A model generated the notes under the pieces. The model was not told where the DNA came from. It saw only the letters and a list, made by a program, of their open reading frames with translations, and did no database searches. From contig NZ_PIPM01000003.1 of the NCBI RefSeq assembly GCF_003987175.1, forward strand, positions 124,001-188,000: 64,000 bases of DNA, written 5' to 3'. Shown piece after piece: positions 1 to 11,627 of this stretch. Position numbers and translations under genes: made by a program. This stretch comes from Aliidiomarina sanyensis (GTDB lineage: Bacteria > Pseudomonadota > Gammaproteobacteria > Enterobacterales > Alteromonadaceae). Numbering within the stretch: the stretch's first letter is position 1; every line of letters starts with the position of its first letter.

Positions 1-2481
1 ATCATCCACTGTAAACTTATAACGGCCCACATTGACATCCGGCGGAAGAATCGTCAGCCCCATCCGCTCACACTCATCCACGAGCGTCACAATCTTATCG
101 GTATTATCCATATCGGCCGACATCACTGCCGCCATAAACTCAGCGGGATAATGGACCTTCATCCAAAGTGTCTGATAGCTCACCAATGCATAAGCAGCAG
201 AATGCGATTTATTGAATCCGTAGCCCGCGAATTTCTCCACTAGATCAAAGATCTTCATCGCCAATTCAGGATCAATGTTATTTTGCGCCGCACCTTCACG
301 GAAGACTTCCCGCTGCTTGGCCATTTCCTCAGGTTTTTTCTTACCCATTGCGCGTCGCAGCAAATCCGCACCACCCAAGGTGTAACCGGCGAGCACCTGA
401 GCAATCTGCATCACCTGTTCTTGGTATAGAATGACGCCATAAGTCGGCTCAAGAATTGGTTTTAAGCTCTCATGCTGCCAAGTGACATCTGGGTAGGAGA
501 TTTCCTCTCGACCATGCTTGCGATCAATGAAGTTATCGACCATCCCTGATTGCAGCGGTCCGGGACGAAAAAGTGCCACCAGTGCGATAATATCTTCAAA
601 GCTATCCGGCAACAGCCGCTTTATAAGCTCTTTCATCCCACGGGATTCAAGCTGGAAAACCGCAGTGGTTTCACCCGACTTGAGCAATTTAAAACAGGTT
701 TTATCGGTTAGTGGAATCGATTCAATGCGAATCGGTTTTTCGTTACGCACCGAGCGGCGCGCATTGACCATATCAAGCGCCCACTGAATAATGGTCAACG
801 TCCGCAAACCAAGGAAATCGAACTTCACCAAACCCGCGGTTTCTACATCATTTTTGTCAAACTGCGTAACCGGGTAACGCCCCTCGGAATCACAATAAAG
901 TGGCGTGAAGTCGGTGATCTGGGTCGGTGCAATCACGACTCCACCCGCGTGCTTGCCAGCATTTCGTGTGACACCTTCTAAACGACGTGCCATATCAATG
1001 ACTTCACGAACTTCGTCATCATCGTCATACAGCTCTTGCAGACGAGGTTCTTGCTCGAACGCCAAGTCTAACGTCATCCCAGGCGTGGGTGGAATCAGTT
1101 TAGAAATTCGATCCACAAACCCATAGGGATGCCCAAGAACCCGACCGACATCACGAACCACGGCTTTCGCAGCCATGGTTCCGAAGGTGATAATTTGTGA
1201 GACCGCCTCGCGGCCATACAGCTCGGCAACGTGGTCAATCACCTCATCGCGTCGGTCCATACAAAAATCGACGTCAAAGTCGGGCATCGAGACCCGCTCT
1301 GGATTCAAAAAGCGTTCGAAAAGCAAATCAAACTCAAGCGGGTCAAGATCAGTGATTTTCAACGCATAAGCCACTAACGAACCAGCGCCTGAACCACGCC
1401 CCGGTCCGACGGGAATCCCGTTGTCTTTACTCCACTGGATAAACTCCATCACAATTAAGAAGTAACCGGGAAAGCCCATGTTGTTAATGACCTCGAGCTC
1501 GATTCTTAATCGCTCGTCATATTCAGGGCGGCGTTGCGCTCGAATTTCAGGATCAGGGAACAAGAACGCAAGGCGCTCCTCAAGACCTTCTTGCGACTTT
1601 TGTACCAAAAACTCGTCTTCTGTTAGTCCACCCGTGGGAAAGTTAGGCAAGAAATATTCATGCAAACGAACAGAAACATTGCACCGCCGTGCAATTTCAA
1701 CCGTGTTTGCCAGTGCCTCGGGAATATCCGCAAACAGCGCCACCATTTCATCGGCTGTTCTCAGATATTGCTGATCACTGTAATGCTTGGGTCGGCGGGG
1801 ATCCGCCAGTGTGTATCCGTCATGAATCGCCACACGAATTTCATGGGCTTCATGATCTTCAGCCTGCAAGAACACTACATCATTGGTCGCAACGACCGGC
1901 AAATTCTGCTCGGTGGCCAACTCAACGGCTGCATGCAAGTAGCGCTCCTCATCCGGCCGCCCCGTTCGAATCAACTCAAGGTAAAACCGGTCAGGGAAGT
2001 GCTCTTGATAAAAGCCCACCGATTGCTCGAGCGCTTTCCGATTATTCCGCAGTAGCGCACGACCAACATCGCCTTGCCGCGCCCCTGAGAGCAGCAAAAT
2101 ACCCGCTCCATGTTCTGCAAGCCAGGCTTGATCAATACAGGGTTTATCGCAGCGATGCCCTCGGAGATACGCTTCAGAAATCAATACCGTTAAGTTCTTG
2201 TAGCCGGTATCGTTCATGCATAGGGCAGTTAATCGGAATGGTTCGTCTGGAAAGTCTTCGCTGAGAACATTGAGATCACACCCAATCAGTGGCTTAATCC
2301 CAAGACCTCGCGCAGTCTGATAATACCGCACCAAACCACAGAAATTCATTTCATCGGTGAGCGCCATCGCTGGCATTTCAAGATCAGCCACGCGATTGCA
2401 CAACGGCTTCACTTTCTGCAAACCATCCACCATGGAGAAATCACTGTGGATTCGTAGGTGAACAAACGCCGGTGCCGTCAT
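1..2481 (-). CDS. dnaE: DNA polymerase III alpha subunit, 5' portion (827 codons, runs off the window)
   Basis: This is the catalytic 5'-3' polymerase of the replicative holoenzyme. The frame stays open from the ATG at 2481 to base 1, so only the N-terminal 827 codons of a protein usually about 1160 long are present. The PHP domain opens with [15 protein letters not shown]. The palm motif PDFDVDF places the metal-binding aspartates at residues 401 and 403, and KFDFLGL gives the third at 555, the same numbering as in E. coli. Tracts such as VFQLESRGM and [12 protein letters not shown] are typical of the family. The missing part holds the fingers, OB fold and tau-binding end. It lies downstream of three tRNA-Asp genes and about 1.3 kb from dnaQ, which encodes the proofreading partner. 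Identification is secure. Confidence 0.98.
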   Translation of the reverse strand, partial: MTAPAFVHLRIHSDFSMVDGLQKVKPLCNRVADLEMPAMALTDEMNFCGLVRYYQTARGLGIKPLIGCDLNVLSEDFPDEPFRLTALCMNDTGYKNLTVLISEAYLRGHRCDKPCIDQAWLAEHGAGILLLSGARQGDVGRALLRNNRKALEQSVGFYQEHFPDRFYLELIRTGRPDEERYLHAAVELATEQNLPVVATNDVVFLQAEDHEAHEIRVAIHDGYTLADPRRPKHYSDQQYLRTADEMVALFADIPEALANTVEIARRCNVSVRLHEYFLPNFPTGGLTEDEFLVQKSQEGLEERLAFLFPDPEIRAQRRPEYDERLRIELEVINNMGFPGYFLIVMEFIQWSKDNGIPVGPGRGSGAGSLVAYALKITDLDPLEFDLLFERFLNPERVSMPDFDVDFCMDRRDEVIDHVAELYGREAVSQIITFGTMAAKAVVRDVGRVLGHPYGFVDRISKLIPPTPGMTLDLAFEQEPRLQELYDDDDEVREVIDMARRLEGVTRNAGKHAGGVVIAPTQITDFTPLYCDSEGRYPVTQFDKNDVETAGLVKFDFLGLRTLTIIQWALDMVNARRSVRNEKPIRIESIPLTDKTCFKLLKSGETTAVFQLESRGMKELIKRLLPDSFEDIIALVALFRPGPLQSGMVDNFIDRKHGREEISYPDVTWQHESLKPILEPTYGVILYQEQVMQIAQVLAGYTLGGADLLRRAMGKKKPEEMAKQREVFREGAAQNNIDPELAMKIFDLVEKFAGYGFNKSHSAAYALVSYQTLWMKVHYPAEFMAAVMSADMDNTDKIVTLVDECERMGLTILPPDVNVGRYKFTVDD

Positions 2482-2675
2482 AAATTCCGCTCAACTCTTC
2501 TTGTTCTTCGAGCCGTTTATTGTGCCCATTCCTTCCGCCCAAAGCAATGCGTTGATGCCCTCAATCTCGGAGTCAATGTATGGTACCCAACGGTGCGTTG
2601 GAAAACGGGAATAGAGTCTGCTGATTGCCTAGCGTGGGTCAATCCCCGCTTAGCCTTCGGGGAGGATAGAACAAA

Positions 2676-2700
2676 CAAAAAAATCCCACTCAAGGGATGC
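2676..2700 (-). terminator. Intrinsic terminator after the tRNA-Asp cluster
   Basis: On the minus strand ATCCC, a six-base loop and GGGAT are followed by a run of seven T. The stem is short, but position and T-tract fit the end of the tRNA-Asp transcript, upstream of dnaE. The rest of 2482-2724 shows no gene; a second GC-rich inverted repeat (CCCCG/CGGGG) lies at about 2644-2662. Confidence 0.5.
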
Positions 2701-2724
2701 GAAATATCAGAACTGAAGGGAAAG

Positions 2725-2801
2725 TGGCGGAGCGGACGGGACTCGAACCCGCGACCCCCGGCGTGACAGGCCGGTATTCTAACCAACTGAACTACCGCTC
2801 C
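2725..2801 (-). tRNA. tRNA-Asp (GTC), copy 3 in transcription order
   Basis: The minus strand folds as a full cloverleaf: acceptor GGAGCGG/CCGCTCC, anticodon loop CTGTCAC with GTC, T-loop GGTTCGAGTCC and an encoded CCA end. The 77 bases are identical to the two upstream copies. E. coli also has tRNA-Asp (aspV) just downstream of dnaQ. Confidence 0.97.
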
Positions 2802-2912
2802 GCAGCAAAAATGCTGTTGAACACCGCTGCGCGAGGTAGTTCATCGTGCGCAGTGATGTGATTCAGGTCGGGTGCATTTCACGCTTTACTTCACTCGAGA
2901 ATAAAGCAGAAA

Positions 2913-2989
2913 TGGCGGAGCGGACGGGACTCGAACCCGCGACCCCCGGCGTGACAGGCCGGTATTCTAACCAACTGAACTACCGCTCC
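2913..2989 (-). tRNA. tRNA-Asp (GTC), copy 2
   Basis: This has the same 77-base cloverleaf as its neighbours, with GTC anticodon and encoded CCA. It is 111 bp from copy 3 and 35 bp from copy 1, probably in one transcript. Confidence 0.97.
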
Positions 2990-3024
2990 TGACCGTGAAT
3001 CTGGTTGAAGGCGTTACAGCGACG

Positions 3025-3101
3025 TGGCGGAGCGGACGGGACTCGAACCCGCGACCCCCGGCGTGACAGGCCGGTATTCTAACCAACTGAACTACCGCTC
3101 C
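3025..3101 (-). tRNA. tRNA-Asp (GTC), copy 1
   Basis: This is the promoter-proximal copy of three identical tRNA-Asp genes. Acceptor, anticodon (GTC) and T arms are complete and CCA is encoded. The repeat cluster at 3276-3790 separates it from dnaQ. Confidence 0.97.
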
Positions 3102-3275
3102 ACGTGTCTCGCTTTGTAACGCGATTGAATGCTTAGGCATCCCCTCAACGCGGCGAGGATAATACGAGGCCGAATGCGCGGAGTCAACCCCTTTTTTTAC
3201 ACTTTTCCGCTCGATTGCTCAGCTTTAAACCAATTGCCGATTTCCCATCCAATCTCTGCCGAACAAATGCACAAC

Positions 3276-3790
3276 TGCGTTGGCTACGATGCGTTGGCTA
3301 CGATGCGTTGGGCGTGAGGGTTGGAGTCTGTGCCGTCGCCGGGTGTCTGCCGCAGGGATGCGGCAGCCAAGCCTACATGGATGTATACACGGCGTCCCGG
3401 TGAGGGCATGACTCCCTCCCGAGCAAAACCCAACGCATTGCGTTGGCTACGATGCGTTGGGTGTGAGGGTTGGAGTCTGTGCCGTCGCCGGGTGTCTGCC
3501 GCAGGGATGCGGCAGCCAAGCCTACATGGATGTATCCACGGCGTCCCGGTGAGGGCATGACTCCCTCCCGAGCAAAGCCCAACGCATTGCGTTGGCTACG
3601 ATGCGTTGGCTACGATGCGTTGGCTACGATGCGTTGGGTGTGAGGGTTGGAGTCTGTGCCGTCGCCGGGTGTCTGCCGCATGGATGCGGCAGCCAAGCCT
3701 ACATGGATGTATACACGGCGTCCCGGTGAGGGCATGACTCCCTCCCGAGCAAAGCCCAACGCCCCGTTACGGAACATGCGTTGGCTACGA
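3276..3790. repeat. Three tandem copies of a ~136-bp inverted-repeat element joined by a 14-bp satellite
   Basis: Copies begin with GATGCGTTGGG at 3302, 3451 and 3628 and end with CCCAACGC. The start-to-start distances are 149 and 177 bp. The 28-bp difference equals two extra units of the 14-bp satellite GTTGGCTACGATGC that links copies. Each copy has terminal inverted repeats (ATGCGTTGGG/CCCAACGCAT in the first two), inner arms GGAGTC/GACTCC and a central hairpin TGCCGCA/TGCGGCA (copy 3 has one mismatch in its left arm). Each is thus one long imperfect palindrome. Short open frames cross it in several frames, but nothing supports them as genes. The last copy runs into the dnaQ 3' end. A related, internally deleted copy lies at 38527-38645, and a shared core (GTAGCCAACGCA) recurs at 32434-32840. 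Confidence 0.9.
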
Positions 3791-4519
3791 GGAGCCTTGT
3801 GGCCATTTGACCTGAACGCCTTGAGCGGCGATCGCTTCGAGGTAGGCTTGATGTGCAGCCGCTTCCTCGCTGCTCGCTTTGATCACCCGAAGTTCAGGAC
3901 GCTCACTCGAGAGCCGTTTAATACCCTGTTCTTGCGTTTGTCCTTTCTTTTTATTCGGGACGAATAGCTTGCGCTGCCCGCCCGTCATCATCAAATAGAC
4001 GTCCGCCAAAATCTCGGCATCGAGCAACGCACCATGCAACGTTCGATGCGCATTCTCCACATCAAATCGCTTACATAGTGCATCAAGGCTATTACGTTGC
4101 CCTGGGAAACGCTCGCGCGCATAGGTCAAGGTGTCAAAAACCGTCGAGTAATCGGAAATTTGCCCCTTGTGAGAACCAAGCAAGCGTAACTCGTGATTCA
4201 AGAAACCCACATCAAAGGGCGCGTTGTGAATAACCAGCTCCGCCCCACGAATGTATTCAATAAAATCATCGGCTACTTGAGCAAATACCGGCTTATCTTG
4301 CAAAAACTCGTTAGTGATTCCATGCACGCGAATGGCTTCTTCTTCAACCAAGCGTTCCGGATTGAGGTAAACATGGAAGTGATTACCGGTCAGTTTCCGA
4401 CCGATCATCTCAACGCATCCAATCTCGATCACCCGATGTCCTTTCTCAGGATCGATCCCAGTCGTCTCTGTATCCAAGATAACCTGTCGCTTGTGCGCAT
4501 CTGCGTTCGTCTGATCCAA
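3785..4519 (-). CDS. dnaQ: DNA polymerase III epsilon subunit, 3'-5' proofreading exonuclease
   Basis: Epsilon removes misincorporated nucleotides inside the polymerase III core, bound to alpha. The 244 residues match the usual length (243 in E. coli). DEDDh exonuclease motifs are complete: DTETTG (D16, E18), HNAPFDVGF (D103) and HGALLDAE (H162, D167). The C-terminal region beyond about 185 is the alpha-binding tail. The gene is divergent from rnhA with 112 bp between starts, as in E. coli. Its final serine codon and TAG stop lie within the repeat sequence that follows (TCGTAGCCAACGC), so the repeat has defined or replaced the native 3' end. Function is secure. Confidence 0.97.
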   Translation of the reverse strand: MDQTNADAHKRQVILDTETTGIDPEKGHRVIEIGCVEMIGRKLTGNHFHVYLNPERLVEEEAIRVHGITNEFLQDKPVFAQVADDFIEYIRGAELVIHNAPFDVGFLNHELRLLGSHKGQISDYSTVFDTLTYARERFPGQRNSLDALCKRFDVENAHRTLHGALLDAEILADVYLMMTGGQRKLFVPNKKKGQTQEQGIKRLSSERPELRVIKASSEEAAAHQAYLEAIAAQGVQVKWPQGSS

Positions 4520-4631
4520 TTCTTTACCCTACCCTCGTTTGTGTCCGTCCCCGTGCCCACGTATACTCGCATCACCTCGACGGTTTTCAGCCGTCAATTT
4601 GTATCATAAAGCGAACCACACGACAGAACAA

Positions 4632-5105
4632 ATGACGAAAAAAAAAGAAGTGGTGATTTACACGGATGGTTCCTGCTTGGGCAACCCAGGTCCTGGCGGC
4701 TATGGAATTGTCATGAAATATGGCAAACATCGAAAAGAACTCGCGGAAGGCTACCAGCGAACCACCAATAACCGGATGGAACTTCTTGCGGCCGCAGTTG
4801 CGCTTGAAGCGCTTCTACGTCCCTGTGCAATTCAGCTATATACTGATAGCGAATATGTACGCCAAGGTATTACCCAATGGTTGGCTGGCTGGAAACAAAA
4901 GGGTTGGCGTACCAGTCAGAAGAAACCCGTGAAGAATGTGGACCTATGGCAGCGACTTGATGCTGCTCAAGCACGTCATACCATTGAATGGCATTGGGTC
5001 AAAGGTCACTCTGGTCATCCGGAGAACGATCGATGTGACGAGCTCGCAAGACAGGCGGCTACGCACGACGCCCATCGCGAAGATACCGGCTACATACCGG
5101 ACTAA
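4632..5105 (+). CDS. rnhA: Ribonuclease HI
   Basis: RNase HI cuts the RNA strand of RNA-DNA hybrids such as R-loops and Okazaki primers in the cytoplasm. The frame is open from 4539, but the ATG at 4632 gives 157 residues, close to the E. coli enzyme (155), and starts at the expected [14 protein letters not shown]. The metal-binding carboxylates are visible as D12 (YTDGS), E50 (NNRMELLAA), D72 (YTDSE) and D136 (NDRCDELA), with the loop histidine H126 in [10 protein letters not shown]. It is divergent from dnaQ. Its stop overlaps by four bases the stop of the convergent yafS. Confidence 0.96.
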   Translation: MTKKKEVVIYTDGSCLGNPGPGGYGIVMKYGKHRKELAEGYQRTTNNRMELLAAAVALEALLRPCAIQLYTDSEYVRQGITQWLAGWKQKGWRTSQKKPVKNVDLWQRLDAAQARHTIEWHWVKGHSGHPENDRCDELARQAATHDAHREDTGYIPD

Positions 5106-5869
5106 GGCATTTTATCCCTTTGCTGTACAAGATGGGCTGAGCGTGCGCTTGGGATCCGAGCACTTGCAGTCGCAATCTCCGTGCTCTGTCGTCGGGCCCG
5201 CTGCAAACGAACCGGTGTAATCGGCCACTCACGTTTGCGTGCAATTAAATAATATCCCCCGCTCAAACGAGGCCATGAGCGGAGCAGCCATCCCCACCCC
5301 CGCTCCGGATCGCGGACCGTTGGAATAGGAGCTCCTGCGGCGAAATATCCATCGTGAATGACCTCATAGTGCATTAAATCTAGCCAGTCCGTTACACGGT
5401 TTTTGCTAAATAAACGACTATTCATTAGCCCCGATTCACGCCAACTCGGCCACAGCCGAGGCAAAATCGTTGGACTCCACGGATTGGTCAGGGCAAGAAT
5501 CAGATGCCCGTCCGCTCGCAACATCCGATCCACCTCACGAAGAATTTCATGGGGGTCTTCGGCGTATTCTAAAACATGCGCCATTAAGACAGCGTCAACC
5601 GTATTTTCCTGAAACGGCAATGCGCTCAAGCGCGCTTGAATATCTGCTGAGTCAAAGGTACCAACCGTGTATTGTTCCCGAATTCTGCAATCGTTCGGGA
5701 GTTTGGCACTTAATGAGCCTAGCTTTATAAGATAGTGACCGAACAAGGTTTCCCAATGAGGTTCGAGCGCTCGCGCTAACGAATCACGCCACCACGCACC
5801 GTGGGGCATCGAATGCCACCCTTTCGGCGGTTCCGGAGCATGTTCAATACGAGCGGGTTTAAACCACAT
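5102..5869 (-). CDS. yafS: Class I SAM-dependent methyltransferase, YafS-like
   Basis: This is a 255-residue protein of the small-molecule/ubiquinone-type methyltransferase fold. The conserved opening [20 protein letters not shown] is followed by a post-motif region [18 protein letters not shown] and [17 protein letters not shown], as in class I SAM enzymes. The gene sits between gloB and rnhA exactly as yafS does in E. coli, and its natural substrate is not known to me. An in-frame ATG lies at 5893, but AAGGA six bases before 5869 favours the shorter start beginning [12 protein letters not shown]. It is convergent with rnhA and divergent from gloB (50 bp). Confidence 0.85.
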   Translation of the reverse strand: MWFKPARIEHAPEPPKGWHSMPHGAWWRDSLARALEPHWETLFGHYLIKLGSLSAKLPNDCRIREQYTVGTFDSADIQARLSALPFQENTVDAVLMAHVLEYAEDPHEILREVDRMLRADGHLILALTNPWSPTILPRLWPSWRESGLMNSRLFSKNRVTDWLDLMHYEVIHDGYFAAGAPIPTVRDPERGWGWLLRSWPRLSGGYYLIARKREWPITPVRLQRARRQSTEIATASARIPSARSAHLVQQRDKMP

Positions 5870-5919
5870 AGGATTTCCTTTTATACTGACCAAAACAGCA
5901 TAACAGGTCGAGGTGAGAA

Positions 5920-6699
5920 ATGCGTATTCATCCAGTCGCTGCTTTTCAAGATAATTATATCTGGATCATCGACACCGCTGCCAAGGGTTCGGACCATGAA
6001 CCCTGTGTGATCGTCGACCCCGGCGATGCCGAACCCGTTCTTGCCTACCTCGAACAAGAGAGACTGCGCCCAGAGGCGATTCTCCTTACCCACCATCATT
6101 GGGATCATACGGGCGGCGTTAATAGTATTTTGGAACACTTCCCGTGCCCCGTATACGGTCCTTACAGCGATAAAATCCCACAAGTAAGCCATCGATTAAC
6201 TGAAGGTGACCGGATTAGCCTGCTTGCCGGAGCATTAAATCTCGAGGTAATCGCATGTCCGGGACACACCCTCGATCACATCGCATTTTACGGTGATGAG
6301 CGCTTGTTTTGCGGGGATACTTTATTTGCTGGGGGATGCGGTCGTATGTTCGAGGGGCACCCTGCGCAATTTTGGGAATCTTTGCAAAAACTAGCAGTAC
6401 TTCCCGAGAAAACCAAGGTATATTGTGCCCACGAATACACGGCTGCAAACTTACGCTTCGCGGCTCGCGTTGAGCCCAACAATGAAGCAATTCAGGCCCG
6501 CTTAGCGCAGGTTGAACAGTTACGAGCCGATGGTCAGGTGACACTTCCGTCGGTTCTTGCCGATGAGCATGCCACCAACCCTTTTTTACGAGCAGAAAAA
6601 AGTTCTGTTCGTAACGCTGCAGAAACAAAAGAAAAACACCCTTTGGCCACGCCAACCGAGGTGTTCGCAGCAATTCGGCGCTGGAAAGATAGCGCTTGA
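5920..6699 (+). CDS. gloB: Hydroxyacylglutathione hydrolase (glyoxalase II)
   Basis: Glyoxalase II hydrolyses S-lactoylglutathione to lactate and glutathione, the second step of methylglyoxal detoxification. The metallo-beta-lactamase motif THHHWDHTGG (H58, H60, D62, H63) binds the dinuclear metal centre. GDTLFAGGCGRMFEG supplies the bridging aspartate region, and the C-terminal NPFLR and KEKHPLATP tracts are the glutathione-binding cap. The 259-residue length is normal. GAGGTGAG lies just before the ATG. Glutathione for the pathway would come from gshA at 40.8 kb. mltD follows after 85 bp, again as in E. coli. Confidence 0.96.
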   Translation: MRIHPVAAFQDNYIWIIDTAAKGSDHEPCVIVDPGDAEPVLAYLEQERLRPEAILLTHHHWDHTGGVNSILEHFPCPVYGPYSDKIPQVSHRLTEGDRISLLAGALNLEVIACPGHTLDHIAFYGDERLFCGDTLFAGGCGRMFEGHPAQFWESLQKLAVLPEKTKVYCAHEYTAANLRFAARVEPNNEAIQARLAQVEQLRADGQVTLPSVLADEHATNPFLRAEKSSVRNAAETKEKHPLATPTEVFAAIRRWKDSA

Positions 6700-6784
6700 G
6701 TGATTAAAATGTGCGCAATTTAGGTTTACCTGCCCCTTTGCAGGGATGCCGATAAATAATTAAGAACTAACGTTAGGGGACTTC

Positions 6785-8386
6785 ATGAAGCGAGTGCTTA
6801 TCGCCGCCTCTGCTTTGTTTGTTTTGAGTGGCTGTCAATTGACCGGCTCGGATACTGACCAAGCAGCAACACCCACAAAAGAATATCCACTTCAGGAAGG
6901 ATTACACCGCTATGCATTGGTGCATCCGGTACTGGTTGAATCTACTAGCCGTGATGAAGAACTTCCTGCACAGTTACAAGCCGACATCTGGGACCGCATC
7001 CGTTTGCAGATGAGTCTTGAGGTGCCTGATCATCCATTGGTTCAAACGCACCGAGATTGGTATTTGCGTCATCCCGGTTACATTGATCGCGTGGCGCAAC
7101 GTGCAGCGCCGTTCCTACATATGATCGTGGAAGAAATCGAAAAGCGGGATTTGCCTGTTGAATTGGTCTTAGTGCCCGTGATTGAAAGCGCTTTTGATAC
7201 CTTCGCGTATTCCCATGGTCGAGCGAGCGGGATTTGGCAGTTTATTCCTAGCACAGCCCGTTTTTATGGCCTAGACATTAACTGGTGGTACGACGGTCGC
7301 CGTGACGTTATGGCTGCTACCACAACAGCATTAGACTACTTTGACCGCCTTGGACAAACGTTTGATGGCGATTGGCTCCTGGCGTTAGCTGCCTACAACG
7401 GTGGGCAAGGTCGCGTGCTCGGTGCCGTCCGTCGGAACGAACAAGCAGGCCGGGGCACAGATTTCTGGTCATTGGATAGTTTGCCGCGCGAAACGCGCAA
7501 CTATGTCCCTAAAATTTTAGCCCTCGCCAGTCTTTTAAAAGATAGCGAAACCTACGCCGTGACTTGGCCCTACATTCCAAATCAGCCCGTGATGGAAATG
7601 GTCGATGTCGGTCAACAGATCGACTTAGCACTCGCAGCCGAGATGGCTGGGCTCAGCCTGGAAGAATTGCATCGCTATAATTCAGGGTACAATCGTTGGG
7701 CGACCGCTCCCGATGGTCCGCACACACTCCTCCTCCCGATCGAGCGTGCGCGCCAATTTCAAGATGCGCTCCAGAACACCGACCCGGCGGAGTGGCTTGC
7801 GTGGGAGCGCCATCAAGTTCGTTCCGGTGAAAGCCTGATTACCATCGCACGACGCTACAACACAACCCCAACGGCCATTCAGCAGTTTAATAACTTGAGT
7901 GGCACCATAATTCGTCAGGGGCAATACCTCTTGATCCCGGTCGCCAGTCAAGACCTCGAGCGGTACACGTTAAGCGCTGAACAGCGATTGGCGAGCACGC
8001 AAAATCGCCAGCAAGGCACCCGAGTTGAACATCGCGTAACGCGCGGTGATACCTTGTGGGATCTCTCGCGCACCTACGGAGTGACAGTGGCAAATTTAGC
8101 GCGTTGGAATAATATGGCCCCAGGCGACATGCTGCGGCCTGGCCAAACCTTGGTCATTTGGCAGAATCAACAGACCGCGACAACGGCAAGCACGAGTGGC
8201 AGCACGCCTGTCATGCGCACTATTCAATATCAAGTCCGCTCGGGTGATTCATTAGCGCGTATCGCCTCGCGCTTTCGTGTCACGGTTGCTGACATCGAGC
8301 GCTGGAATTCCATCAGCCGCGATCGGTTTTTGCAACCCGGTCAACGGCTCACCCTGCATGTCGATGTCACACAAGTGAATATTTAA
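6785..8386 (+). CDS. mltD: Membrane-bound lytic murein transglycosylase D
   Basis: MltD cleaves the MurNAc-GlcNAc bond of peptidoglycan to form 1,6-anhydromuropeptides. A lipoprotein signal ends in LSGC with the lipidated cysteine at residue 17, so the protein should be anchored in the outer membrane facing the periplasm. The SLT domain spans about 100-260, with catalytic Glu134 in PVIESAFD and the GIWQFIPSTAR motif. Three LysM peptidoglycan-binding repeats follow at roughly 343-386, 417-460 and 480-527. It has 533 residues against 452 in E. coli, the difference being the third LysM. A palindrome CTAACGTTAG lies 15 bp before the start. A strong terminator follows. Confidence 0.95.
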   Translation: MKRVLIAASALFVLSGCQLTGSDTDQAATPTKEYPLQEGLHRYALVHPVLVESTSRDEELPAQLQADIWDRIRLQMSLEVPDHPLVQTHRDWYLRHPGYIDRVAQRAAPFLHMIVEEIEKRDLPVELVLVPVIESAFDTFAYSHGRASGIWQFIPSTARFYGLDINWWYDGRRDVMAATTTALDYFDRLGQTFDGDWLLALAAYNGGQGRVLGAVRRNEQAGRGTDFWSLDSLPRETRNYVPKILALASLLKDSETYAVTWPYIPNQPVMEMVDVGQQIDLALAAEMAGLSLEELHRYNSGYNRWATAPDGPHTLLLPIERARQFQDALQNTDPAEWLAWERHQVRSGESLITIARRYNTTPTAIQQFNNLSGTIIRQGQYLLIPVASQDLERYTLSAEQRLASTQNRQQGTRVEHRVTRGDTLWDLSRTYGVTVANLARWNNMAPGDMLRPGQTLVIWQNQQTATTASTSGSTPVMRTIQYQVRSGDSLARIASRFRVTVADIERWNSISRDRFLQPGQRLTLHVDVTQVNI

Positions 8387-8405
8387 TTCCTGAGTTTGAA
8401 CCGAC

Positions 8406-8435
8406 AAAAAAGAGCGCTTTTTAAGCGCTCTTTTT
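8406..8435. terminator. Bidirectional intrinsic terminator between mltD and ligA
   Basis: The stem GAGCGCTT/AAGCGCTC with a three-base loop is flanked by A6 on the left and T5 on the right, so both strands show a hairpin followed by a T-run. It serves the convergent mltD and ligA. Confidence 0.9.
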
Positions 8436-8457
8436 GTTTGCCGAGGTGCTGGCATTC

Positions 8458-10512
<2,055 letters not shown>

Positions 10513-10517
10513 TTATT

Positions 10518-11537
10518 CTATTGGGACGAGCGCAATCCGGCGAGTCGCGCTTTGCGTTCAAACTCACGAATTCGTTGATACGTGTGCTGGACCGACTGTT
10601 TGGTCATTGGGTTGCGGTTGTGATCCAAGACTGCAGCCCGCGGCATGGCATCCGCAATCTTATTTGCGGCGTTATACATCATGGTAAATGCTTTGTGCCC
10701 GTCATATTTAATGGGTAATGCCATAAATAACACCACGCCTCGGGTACGGAAGCTGTCGATGTCATCGAGATCGAAAGTACCTGGGTTGTACATGTTGGCC
10801 ATACGAAATAACAGAGGGCCACGACCAGAAGGCTGCTCGTACCGATGGAAAATATCCATATCCCCAAACTTGAGGCCTAGTTCAGTCACAGTTTGGAGCA
10901 ATAAAGGCCCCTGAATGTCACCTGAAACGTAAAGTGTAATGACTTCTTCTTTTGGTGGTTCCTCTGATACGTCTTCGAGGTGATCTTCCGGAAGACCAAT
11001 CGCAAGCTGTTCAACCTCGCGGGGATCCTGATTTGCAGTCATGGCAGCAGATTCCGCTTCACCGCTTTCCCGTTCCGCGCGCATGGGTTGGGCTGGTACA
11101 TCACTTGGTTTGCTATTTTCTACAGAACCACGGTCCGCCCGTAACGATGGCAACTCCGGTTCATCATCCAATGCTTTCGCGCGCACCGGCGCGTCCGCAC
11201 CATCCACCTCATGCAGGTTTTGATTCGAAATCGTTTGAACTTGCGACTCACCTTCTGGCTGCTCGGGCGCAGCTGCGCTCTTTTTCTTTAACCGAACTTT
11301 GCTCAACCCCAGTTCGTCGAAACTATCTGGCGCCTCTCGCTCATCCGCGTGCGGATCATCGGCTCCCGAGAGCAGGTCCGCTTGTGCTCCTTTTTGGCGT
11401 TTATTCGCGCCCTGATGTTTATCAACTTTACCTTGAGCACGTTGCTGATTACTCCGCAACGTCCAGAGGCCATGGGCCACCAAACCAATGATGACCGCAA
11501 TCCCTAGCAAAATCAGTATGACTCGAAAACTATCCAT
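10518..11537 (-). CDS. zipA: Cell division protein ZipA
   Basis: ZipA anchors FtsZ to the inner membrane at the division site. An N-terminal transmembrane helix (FRVILILLGIAVIIGLVAHG, residues 4-23) is followed by a basic stretch, a long acidic/proline-rich disordered linker (about 40-200), and the C-terminal FtsZ-binding domain. In the last, VITLYVSGD, GLKFGDMDIFHRYE and MANMYNPGTFDLDDID are typical. At 339 residues it matches the family. ligA follows directly. The gene has its own upstream gap of about 90 bp after smc, so smc and zipA may be cotranscribed. Confidence 0.95.
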   Translation of the reverse strand: MDSFRVILILLGIAVIIGLVAHGLWTLRSNQQRAQGKVDKHQGANKRQKGAQADLLSGADDPHADEREAPDSFDELGLSKVRLKKKSAAAPEQPEGESQVQTISNQNLHEVDGADAPVRAKALDDEPELPSLRADRGSVENSKPSDVPAQPMRAERESGEAESAAMTANQDPREVEQLAIGLPEDHLEDVSEEPPKEEVITLYVSGDIQGPLLLQTVTELGLKFGDMDIFHRYEQPSGRGPLLFRMANMYNPGTFDLDDIDSFRTRGVVLFMALPIKYDGHKAFTMMYNAANKIADAMPRAAVLDHNRNPMTKQSVQHTYQRIREFERKARLAGLRSSQ

Positions 11538-11627
11538 TGCTGCTACCTGTTATCCGTCAGCGATTGCATTGATTGTAATGGGTTTATGCAACAAACACAC
11601 CCGTATCTCAAGGAATTTATAGTAAGG

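Noticed and set aside
1689-2264. 191-codon plus-strand frame inside dnaE
   Set aside because: dnaE is intact and conserved on the other strand here; this is a shadow frame.
3276-3790. Possible CRISPR array
   Set aside because: Units are about 136-177 bp with no short repeat-unique spacer alternation and no cas genes nearby.
3321-3967. Open frames translating to MESVPSPGVCR-type peptides across the repeat cluster
   Set aside because: They repeat with the element, occur in several frames and lack ribosome-binding sites; they are by-products of the repeat, not genes.
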